A stretch of DNA of 7,163 bases, taken from Spirochaetaceae bacterium (GTDB lineage: Bacteria; Spirochaetota; Spirochaetia; Treponematales; Breznakiellaceae). Location: the NCBI GenBank assembly GCA_031288215.1, contig JAITRV010000242.1, forward strand, positions 1 through 7,163, in the 5' to 3' direction. The position numbers and the translations under genes are program-made. The first letter of the stretch is position 1. The number at the start of each line of letters is the position of its first letter. A model generated the notes under the pieces. That model searched no databases. It was not told the DNA's origin and saw only the letters and a list, made by a program, of their open reading frames with translations. Positions 1 through 5,146 of the stretch are shown piece after piece.

Positions 1-45
1 TGCCGCTTGGGCGCCTTCCGGTTGGGCCGCCGGGTTCCCTTTTTG

Positions 46-61
46 AAAAAAATCAAAAAAA
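46..61 (+). promoter_or_regulatory. Two phased A7 tracts, possible UP element or bend
   Basis: Two runs of seven A (46-52 and 55-61) start nine bases apart, close to one helical turn, and end 13 bases before the -35 box of the iolG promoter. Phased A-tracts bend DNA, and A-rich DNA just upstream of -35 can bind the alpha subunit C-terminal domain of RNA polymerase. The tracts are seen directly; the role as an UP element or bend is inference. Confidence 0.35.
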
Positions 62-74
62 CGCGATCTTTCGC

Positions 75-103
75 TTTACAGATTCCGTTATATGGGGTAT
101 TAT
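75..103 (+). promoter_or_regulatory. Predicted sigma70-type promoter of the iol operon
   Basis: A TTTACA hexamer at 75-80 (consensus TTGACA, one mismatch) is followed by a 17-base spacer and a TATTAT hexamer at 98-103 (consensus TATAAT, one mismatch). The spacing is optimal for housekeeping sigma factors. Transcription would start near 109-111, leaving a leader of about 90 bases before iolG. The region is A/T-rich compared with the genes, and no other promoter this good was seen before the later genes, so this is the likely main promoter of the whole cluster. Confidence 0.65.
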
Positions 104-104
104 T

Positions 105-120
105 GTGGTAACGTTTGCAC
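105..120 (+). promoter_or_regulatory. Predicted LacI/GalR-family repressor operator
   Basis: The 16-base sequence GTGgtAACGTTtgCAC is a palindrome centred on the CG at 112-113; only the lower-case pairs fail to match. It fits the GalR-type consensus GTGNAANCGNTTNCAC at all fixed positions but one, with the central CG typical of LacI-family sites. It begins two bases after the -10 box and covers the predicted start site, where a bound repressor would block transcription. The likely regulator is a LacI-family protein answering to inositol or a catabolite of it. No regulator gene is in the window, so the partner is unknown. Confidence 0.6.
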
Positions 121-127
121 TTATGTG

Positions 128-163
128 CCGGAAGAGGGTTCATTTTTTTGAAGGTGTTTCCGG
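128..163 (+). other. Possible stem-loop in the iolG leader
   Basis: CCGGAA at 128-133 is complementary to TTCCGG at 158-163, and inside it TTCA (139-142) can pair with TGAA (149-152) around a T-rich loop. The stem is short and interrupted. It ends 21 bases before the iolG ribosome-binding site, so it does not hide that site. It might affect mRNA stability or could be chance. Confidence 0.2.
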
Positions 164-198
164 GAATGAAAGAATATCGATGACAAGGAGTATATGCT

Positions 199-1221
199 AT
201 GGCAGAACAATTGCGCATAGGCGTTATCGGCGCGGGCCGGATCGGGAAGATCCATGGGGAAAATATCGCCCGGTCCATCCCCCAGGCCCGTCTTGAAGGG
301 CTCGCGGACATTAAGCTCTCCGCCGAACAGGATGCCTGGGCCCGCCGGCTCGGAGCCCGGCTCGTTTCCAAAGACCCCGGGGACCTCCTCTCCGATCCGG
401 CCATCGACGCGGTGGTCGTCTGTAGTTCCACCGATACCCATGCGGACCTGGTCATTGCCGCCGCGGAGGCGGGAAAGCAGATCTTCTGCGAGAAGCCGGT
501 GGATCTTTCGGTTCCCAAGGTCAAGGCGGCCCTGGCGGCGGCGAAAAAGGCCGGGGTAAAGCTCCAGATCGGCTTTAACCGCCGCTTCGATCACAACTTC
601 CGGCGGATCCGGGAGTACACCCTGGCCGGGGAAATCGGCGCGGTCCAGCTGGTCAAGATCAGCTCCCGGGACCCCGCCCCCCCGCCTCCGGCATACGTGG
701 CGGTTTCCGGGGGGATCTTCCTGGATATGATGATCCACGACTTTGACATGGCCCGGTTCCAGGCGGGCAGCGAGATCACCGAAGTCTACGCCGCCGGGGC
801 GGTCCTGGTGGACCCGGAAATCGGCAAGGCCGGGGACGTGGATACCGCCATGGTTACCCTGCGCTTCGCCAACGGGGCCATCGGCGTTATCGACAACTCC
901 CGGAAGGCGGTGTACGGCTACGATCAGCGGGTGGAGGTGTTCGGTTCCAAGGGGGCGGCCCTGGCGGAAAACGACCTCCCCAATACGGTGAAGCTCTATT
1001 CCGAAACGGCGGTCCGGGGGGAAAAGCCCCTGTACTTCTTCCTGGAGCGCTACAAGGGGGCTTTTGTGGATGAAATGGCCGCCTTTGCCGACGCGGTCCT
1101 TCAGGACAAACCCGTCGCGGTGAGCGGGGAGGACGGTCTTGAGGATATGTACGCGGCCCTGGCGGCGGGAAAATCCCTGAAGGAAAAACGGCCCGTTTCG
1201 ATAGACGACGTGCGGATATAA
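199..1221 (+). CDS. iolG: Inositol 2-dehydrogenase (IolG)
   Basis: NAD-dependent oxidation of myo-inositol to 2-keto-myo-inositol (scyllo-inosose), the first step of cytoplasmic inositol breakdown. The 340-residue protein has the usual length and layout of the GFO/IDH/MocA family. An N-terminal Rossmann fold carries G11-x-G13-x-x-G16 and an acidic residue D37 at the end of the second strand. The E98-K99-P100 motif supplies the conserved lysine. In the C-terminal domain, FLDMMIHDFDM places D176 and H180 where Bacillus subtilis IolG has its catalytic Asp/His pair. The stretch GDVDTA, then IDNSRKAVYGYDQRVEVFG, is typical of true inositol dehydrogenases. The ATG at 199 has AAGGAG at 185-190. It is the first gene after the predicted promoter, and iolB follows after 25 bases. 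A scyllo-inositol or D-chiro-inositol preference cannot be ruled out from sequence. Confidence 0.93.
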   Translation: MAEQLRIGVIGAGRIGKIHGENIARSIPQARLEGLADIKLSAEQDAWARRLGARLVSKDPGDLLSDPAIDAVVVCSSTDTHADLVIAAAEAGKQIFCEKPVDLSVPKVKAALAAAKKAGVKLQIGFNRRFDHNFRRIREYTLAGEIGAVQLVKISSRDPAPPPPAYVAVSGGIFLDMMIHDFDMARFQAGSEITEVYAAGAVLVDPEIGKAGDVDTAMVTLRFANGAIGVIDNSRKAVYGYDQRVEVFGSKGAALAENDLPNTVKLYSETAVRGEKPLYFFLERYKGAFVDEMAAFADAVLQDKPVAVSGEDGLEDMYAALAAGKSLKEKRPVSIDDVRI

Positions 1222-1246
1222 CGATACAAGGACGAGGAGGAAGATT

Positions 1247-2080
1247 ATGCAGATACCCCATAAGGTTCCCTTTTGCCGGGGCTATACCCCCCTGGTTACC
1301 CGGAGCGGCGCTACCGCGGATATGTTGATGGATTTCGGCGTGCTCAGCCTGCTGCCCGGAGAGTGCTGGGAACAGGCGAGTGAAACCGATGAGCAGTGTT
1401 TCCTCCTGGCCCGGGGAAGCGCGGGCATCACCTGGATGGTCCATTCGGCGGGACCGGGTCCCGTCAACGCGGATGTTTCCCGGACGGATCTGTTCGACCA
1501 TGGCCCCTGGTGCCTTTCCGTTCCCAAGCGGACCAGGGTGGTGATCCAGGCGGGGCCGGAGGGGGCGGAATGGTTTTATACCGCCACGGATAACCCCCGG
1601 CGGTTCACGGCGAAACTCTACACCCCCGAGGAATGCCGGAGCGAGTTCCGGGGCGAGGGGACCATGCGGGAAACCTCCACCCGGATCGTCAGGACCATCT
1701 TCGACGACACCAACCGGAGCGAATCCAACCTGGTCATCGGGGAGGTCATCGGCCTTCCGGGGAAATGGTCCAGCTATCCCCCCCATCACCACCCCCAGCC
1801 GGAGATCTACCACTACCGCTTCCTTCCCGGCCAGGGTTTCGGCCTCACCGCCATCGGGGATACCCCCTATATCATCCGGGATAAGGACACGATCCTCATC
1901 CGGGAAGGGGAAGTGCACCCCCAGGTCACCGCCCCGGGCTATGCCATGTGGTATCTCTGGGTGATCCGCCACCTTGAGGGCGCCCATTACGGAAGCGCCA
2001 CGGACACCCCGATCTTTATCGACAAGCATACATGGGTGATAGGGGACGAACAGAAAATTTGGCAACCGAAAAGAGATTAG
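1247..2080 (+). CDS. iolB: 5-deoxy-glucuronate isomerase (IolB)
   Basis: Converts 5-deoxy-D-glucuronate, the IolD product, to 2-deoxy-5-keto-D-gluconate (DKG), the substrate of the IolC kinase. The 277 residues match the family length (about 270) and a two-cupin-domain fold. The diagnostic second half is intact: RTIFDDTNRSESNLV (149-163), the metal-binding block PPHHHPQPEIYHYRF with H180-H182 and E186, then GEVHPQV with H224, and APGYAMWYLWVIRHL (229-243). The N-terminal cupin is less conserved, as is usual. The ATG at 1247 has a strong GAGGAGG (1234-1240) at good spacing and lies 25 bases after the iolG stop, so the two are surely co-transcribed. The TAG stop falls inside the first copy of an AGAGATT repeat that continues into the next junction. 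Confidence 0.95.
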   Translation: MQIPHKVPFCRGYTPLVTRSGATADMLMDFGVLSLLPGECWEQASETDEQCFLLARGSAGITWMVHSAGPGPVNADVSRTDLFDHGPWCLSVPKRTRVVIQAGPEGAEWFYTATDNPRRFTAKLYTPEECRSEFRGEGTMRETSTRIVRTIFDDTNRSESNLVIGEVIGLPGKWSSYPPHHHPQPEIYHYRFLPGQGFGLTAIGDTPYIIRDKDTILIREGEVHPQVTAPGYAMWYLWVIRHLEGAHYGSATDTPIFIDKHTWVIGDEQKIWQPKRD

Positions 2081-2115
2081 AGATTTTTTAGAGATTTTTT
2101 TTAGAGATTTTATTG
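2072..2115 (+). repeat. AGAGATT tandem repeat with variable T tracts, iolB-iolD junction
   Basis: Four consecutive copies of AGAGAT start at 2072, 2079, 2090 and 2103. They are followed by T tracts of two, six, eight and four bases. The first copy contains the iolB stop codon, and a degenerate fifth copy, AGGAGATTTATG, supplies the iolD ribosome-binding site and start. This A/T-rich tract differs sharply from the surrounding GC-rich genes. It looks like local duplication plus T-tract slippage and should be length-variable between strains. No dyad is present, so it is not an intrinsic terminator. Confidence 0.75.
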
Positions 2116-2127
2116 AGGAGATTTATG

Positions 2128-4005
2128 ATGGGAAAGACGATACGGCTTACTATGGCCCAGGCCCTGCTGCGGTTTCTGGATAATCAGTACCTGGAAGCGG
2201 ACGGGGAAGAGAGCAAATTGGTGACCGGGGTCTTCGGGATCTTCGGCCACGGGGTGGTGGTCGGCCTCGGGGAAGCCCTGGCGGCGGGGGACCACGGGCT
2301 CCGGTTCTACCAGGCAAAGAACGAACAGGGGGCGGGCCACGCGGCCATGGGATACGCCAAACAGAACAACCGCCGGAAGATGATGGCGGTGTGCAGTTCC
2401 ATCGGCCCCGGGGCCCTGAACATGGTACCCGCCGCGGGGACCGCCACGGTGAACCGGATTCCGGTGCTGTTCCTCCCCGGGGACGCCTTCGCCTGCCGGC
2501 AGCCCGACCCGGTGCTCCAGCAGGTGGAGCTTCCCCAGGACTACACCAACACCGCAAGCGACGCCTTCCGGGCGGTGAGCCGCTACTGGGACCGGGTCAA
2601 CCGGCCGGAACAGCTCATGAGCGCCATGATCAACGCCTTCCGGGTCCTCACGGACCCCGCGGAAACCGGGGCGGTGACGGTTTCCCTCCCCCAGGACGTG
2701 CAGGGGGAGGCCTACGACTACCCCGAGGAATTCCTGGCCAAGCGGGTCCACCACCTGGAGCGGCGGATCCCCACGGCCGGCCAGATCAGCCGGGCAGCGG
2801 CGATGCTCAGGGCCGCCAAAAAGCCCCTGGTGATCTGCGGCGGGGGAGCGCGCTTCTCCGGCGCCGGGGCGGAACTGGAACAGTTCTGCCAAACCTGCCA
2901 CATCCCCTTTGCCGAGACCCAGGCGGGGAAGGGGGTGATCCCCTGGGACAACCCCTACAACCTTTCCGGTATCGGCACGACCGGGAGCCTCGCGGCCAAT
3001 AAAATCGCCAAGGAGGCGGACCTCGTCATCGCCGTCGGGACCCGCCTCGGGGACTTTACCACCTGTTCCAAGTGGCTTTTCCAAAACCCCGGCGCCCGGA
3101 TCCTGGGGATCAACGTCGCCCCCTTCGACGCCTACAAGATGAACGCCGAACCCATCGTCGCCGACGCCAAGCTCACCCTGGCGGCCCTCACCGCCGCGGC
3201 GCCCTCTTACCGCTCCCAATGGGGGGACCGGATCGCGGCGGTCCGGGAGGAGTGGAAGGCCGAGGTGGACCGCCTCTACCACGAGGAGGCCGGGCCGGGG
3301 GCTTTTGGTCCCACGATTTCCCAGGCCCGGGTCCTGGGGGAACTCAACGACCGGCTCCTCCCCCCCGAGGCCATCGCCGTGTCCGGTTCGGGGTCCATTC
3401 CCAGCGACATGCAGCGGGTCTGGCGGGTCCGCGCTCCCGGGACCTACCACATGGAATACGGCTTCTCCTGCATGGGCTACGAGATCGCCGCGGCCCTGGG
3501 GGTCAAGATCGCCCGGCCGGATACGGAGGTGGTGGCCATTGTCGGCGACGGGGCCTATACCATGCTCCACACGGAACTCTTGACCGCGGTTCAGGAGGGG
3601 AAGAAGATCATCGTCGTGGTCCTGGACAACGCGGGCTTCCACTGCATCGACAACCTCCAGCATAGCCAGGGCATCGTCCACTTCGGGAACGAGTGGAACA
3701 CCCGGGACGAGGCCAGCGGCCGCCTGGAAGGGAAGCCGGTGCAGGTGGACTACGCCAAAAACGCCGAAAGCTGGGGCGCCCTGGGGCTCAGGGCCCGGAC
3801 GGTGGAGGAACTGGCTCGGGCGGTACAGGAAGCCCTGGCCGCCAAGGGGCCGGTCCTGATCGACGTCAAGGTCAGCCCCAAGTCCATGACCGGCGGCTAC
3901 GAGAACTGGTGGCGGGTCGGCACCGCCCAGGTATCAAGCAACGGCGAGGTGGTCAAGGCCGCCCAGGCAATGGCGGCGGAAGTCGCCAAGGCCCGTAAGT
4001 TCTAA
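2128..4005 (+). CDS. iolD: 3D-(3,5/4)-trihydroxycyclohexane-1,2-dione hydrolase (IolD)
   Basis: Thiamine-diphosphate enzyme that opens the inositol ring by hydrolysing the cyclic diketone made by IolE to 5-deoxy-glucuronate. It is 625 residues long, with the acetolactate-synthase-like order of N-terminal pyrimidine-binding domain, central domain and C-terminal diphosphate-binding domain. The N-terminal domain has YQAKNEQGAGHAAMGYAKQ with E66, the conserved glutamate that activates the cofactor, and QPDPVLQQVE. The C-terminal domain has the ThDP/metal motif beginning G473-D474-G475 and ending D500-N501. YGFSCMGYEIAAALG and KSMTGGYENWWRVG are IolD-typical. The ATG at 2128 was chosen because homologues begin MGKxIRLT and GAGGAG (2115-2120) lies seven bases before it. 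An ATG at 2125 and a TTG at 2113 are also in frame. It ends with tandem stops TAA TAG. Confidence 0.95.
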   Translation: MGKTIRLTMAQALLRFLDNQYLEADGEESKLVTGVFGIFGHGVVVGLGEALAAGDHGLRFYQAKNEQGAGHAAMGYAKQNNRRKMMAVCSSIGPGALNMVPAAGTATVNRIPVLFLPGDAFACRQPDPVLQQVELPQDYTNTASDAFRAVSRYWDRVNRPEQLMSAMINAFRVLTDPAETGAVTVSLPQDVQGEAYDYPEEFLAKRVHHLERRIPTAGQISRAAAMLRAAKKPLVICGGGARFSGAGAELEQFCQTCHIPFAETQAGKGVIPWDNPYNLSGIGTTGSLAANKIAKEADLVIAVGTRLGDFTTCSKWLFQNPGARILGINVAPFDAYKMNAEPIVADAKLTLAALTAAAPSYRSQWGDRIAAVREEWKAEVDRLYHEEAGPGAFGPTISQARVLGELNDRLLPPEAIAVSGSGSIPSDMQRVWRVRAPGTYHMEYGFSCMGYEIAAALGVKIARPDTEVVAIVGDGAYTMLHTELLTAVQEGKKIIVVVLDNAGFHCIDNLQHSQGIVHFGNEWNTRDEASGRLEGKPVQVDYAKNAESWGALGLRARTVEELARAVQEALAAKGPVLIDVKVSPKSMTGGYENWWRVGTAQVSSNGEVVKAAQAMAAEVAKARKF

Positions 4006-4007
4006 TA

Positions 4008-4073
4008 GGGGGGCTCCGCCCCCACACCCCCGCCGGGGGGCCCTCGGCCCCCCGGACCCCCCGTTGAAACGGG
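4008..4073 (+). repeat. Cluster of three G/C hairpins, REP-like, iolD-iolE junction
   Basis: Starting two bases after the iolD stop are three adjacent hairpins. Hairpin 1 is GGGGGC (4009-4014)/GCCCCC (4018-4023) with a three-base loop. Hairpin 2 is a perfect ten-base stem, 4033-4042 with 4046-4055, also with a three-base loop. Hairpin 3 is CCCGT/ACGGG (4060-4064/4069-4073) with a TGAA loop. The G run at 4008-4013 could instead pair with the C run at 4057-4062 to enclose hairpin 2. No U tract follows, so this is not a standard terminator. The form suits a dispersed REP-type element that blocks 3' exonucleases or causes partial polarity. A dispersed nature cannot be tested in this window. Confidence 0.7.
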
Positions 4074-4106
4074 TAGTGCGGAGACCCCTGGAAAAAAGGT
4101 GTTACT

Positions 4107-4997
4107 ATGAAAGAAGAGAAGATTATGTTAGGTATCGCCCCTATCGGGTGGACCAATGACGACCTCCCCGAACTGGGAGGGGAAATCCCCTTTGAGCAGT
4201 GCGTCAGCGAAATGGCCCTGGCGGGCTTCAAGGGGAGCGAGGTGGGGAACAAGTACCCCAAAGACCCGGCGCTTCTGAACCGGGCCCTGGGTCTCCGGGG
4301 CCTCACGATCTGTAACGCCTGGTTCAGTTCCTTCCTGACCACCGCACCCTATGAGGAGGTGGAGGCGGCCTTCATCAAACACCGGGACTTCCTCTACGCC
4401 GTAGGGGCCCGGGTCATCGGCGCCGCCGAGCAGGGCCACTCGATTCAGGGCCTGGAAAAGCCCATCTTTGACGAGAAGCCCGTCTTCACCGACGCGGAAT
4501 GGGGCCGGCTCTGCGAGGGCCTGAACAAGCTGGGGAAACGGGCCGCGGAAAAGGGGATGAAGCTCACCTACCACCACCACATGGGCACCGGGGTCCAGAC
4601 CGCCGGCGAAATCGACCGGCTCATGGAGAACACCGACGGCGCCCTGCTGTCCCTCCTCTACGATACGGGGCACCTGGTCTTCTCCGGGGAAGACCACCTG
4701 AAGGTCCTGTCCAAGTGGATAGGCCGTATCGGCCACGTCCACCTCAAGGATATGCGGCCGGCGATCCGGGAACGGGCGGTCCGGGAAAAATGGTCCTTCC
4801 TCACCGCGGTTAAATCGGGGGTCTTTACCGTGCCCGGAGACGGGAGCGTCGACTTTGAACCCATTTTCAAGGCCCTGAAAGACGCCGGCTACGAAGGCTG
4901 GTGGGTGGTGGAGGCCGAACAGGACCCCGCCAAGGCCAACCCCCTGGAATACGCCGTCAAGGCCCGCGCCTATATCAGAGAAAAAGCCGGCATATAA
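4107..4997 (+). CDS. iolE: Inosose dehydratase (IolE)
   Basis: Removes water from 2-keto-myo-inositol to give 3D-(3,5/4)-trihydroxycyclohexane-1,2-dione, the IolD substrate; a metal-dependent cytoplasmic enzyme. At 296 residues it is full length, a TIM barrel of the xylose-isomerase-like (AP endonuclease 2) superfamily. Hallmarks in order are LGIAPIGWTNDDLPELGGE (8-26), FEQCVSEMALAGFKGSEVGNKYP (29-51, interrupted here only by reading), YHHHMGTGVQ (155-164), YDTGHL with D186 and H189, GHVHLKDMR with H210/H212, and a late acidic residue in VVEAEQDP (267-274). The scattered His, Asp and Glu are the expected metal and substrate ligands. The ATG at 4107 has a weak AAAAGGTG upstream, and another in-frame ATG lies at 4125. 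Homologues usually have a few residues before LGIAPI, which favours 4107. It stands about 100 bases after iolD, behind the hairpin cluster. Confidence 0.94.
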   Translation: MKEEKIMLGIAPIGWTNDDLPELGGEIPFEQCVSEMALAGFKGSEVGNKYPKDPALLNRALGLRGLTICNAWFSSFLTTAPYEEVEAAFIKHRDFLYAVGARVIGAAEQGHSIQGLEKPIFDEKPVFTDAEWGRLCEGLNKLGKRAAEKGMKLTYHHHMGTGVQTAGEIDRLMENTDGALLSLLYDTGHLVFSGEDHLKVLSKWIGRIGHVHLKDMRPAIRERAVREKWSFLTAVKSGVFTVPGDGSVDFEPIFKALKDAGYEGWWVVEAEQDPAKANPLEYAVKARAYIREKAGI

Positions 4998-4998
4998 C

Positions 4999-5075
4999 AA
5001 GGAGGAAAGAGCAAGGAGTTAAGAACGAGGAGTTAGGAGGGAGGAGGGAGAAGGGAGGAGCGAGGAGCGAGGAGC
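4999..5075 (+). repeat. Eleven-unit purine heptamer array, iolE-ABC junction
   Basis: One base after the iolE stop the sequence can be read as eleven 7-base units in unbroken register: AAGGAGG, AAAGAGC, AAGGAGT, TAAGAAC, GAGGAGT, TAGGAGG, GAGGAGG, GAGAAGG and three identical GAGGAGC. The consensus is GAGGAGN, and units become more uniform towards the 3' end, as expected if the array grew there last. Nearly every unit is itself a Shine-Dalgarno-like sequence. Seven bases do not keep reading frame, so the array is not a protein repeat. Similar short heptamer repeats are known as slippage-prone dispersed elements in several bacterial groups. Confidence 0.75.
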
Positions 5076-5085
5076 GCGATCTTCA

Positions 5086-5134
5086 CTTCTCCCTATTACC
5101 TCCTTCTTGCTTTGGTTTGCAGGAGAAAGGGAGG
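5086..5134 (+). promoter_or_regulatory. Possible anti-Shine-Dalgarno leader before the ABC ATPase
   Basis: After the heptamer array comes a pyrimidine-rich stretch containing CTTCTCCC (5086-5093) and ACCTCCTT (5098-5105), the latter matching the anti-Shine-Dalgarno core of 16S rRNA. It is followed by the purine tract AGGAGAAAGGGAGG (5121-5134) that must serve the ATPase gene. TTCTCC (5087-5092) can pair with GGAGAA (5122-5127), hiding the site. CTTCTCCC can instead pair with GGGAGAAG in the array (5046-5053), and CCTCCTT (5099-5105) with AAGGAGG (4999-5005), freeing it. The complementarity is seen; switching is a hypothesis. Confidence 0.35.
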
Positions 5135-5146
5135 ATGGTTGTTTTT

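Noticed and set aside
2..46. Possible C-terminal end of an upstream gene (stop TGA at 44-46)
   Set aside because: The first 40 bases are GC-rich like coding DNA and one frame closes just where the A/T-rich region starts, but 14 codons without any motif are too few to call a gene or its strand.
105..296. Small plus-strand frame running from the promoter into iolG
   Set aside because: It begins with GTG inside the predicted -10/operator region, overlaps iolG out of frame and has no ribosome-binding site. The hydrophobic patch before it looks accidental.
887..2065. Long minus-strand open frame across iolG and iolB
   Set aside because: It spans two real genes antisense, is rich in Pro/Arg/Gly, and has no recognisable domain; a composition shadow. 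The minus-strand frame at 4128-5000 opposite iolE is rejected for the same reason.
2110..3681. Long open frame on the minus strand inside iolD (523 codons)
   Set aside because: It is antisense to a clearly recognised gene. Strong G/C third-position bias suppresses stop codons on the opposite strand, and the translation is low-complexity Gly/Pro/Asp-rich with no known motif.
4008..4073. Intrinsic terminator after iolD
   Set aside because: The hairpins are strong but no T run follows any of them, and iolE continues the same pathway on the same strand.
4901..5146. In-frame N-terminal extension of the ABC ATPase back into iolE
   Set aside because: The frame is open, but the extra residues are Arg/Gly-rich translation of iolE in the wrong frame and of the heptamer array. 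They do not resemble any ATPase N-terminus, and good starts with a ribosome-binding tract exist at 5135 and 5147.
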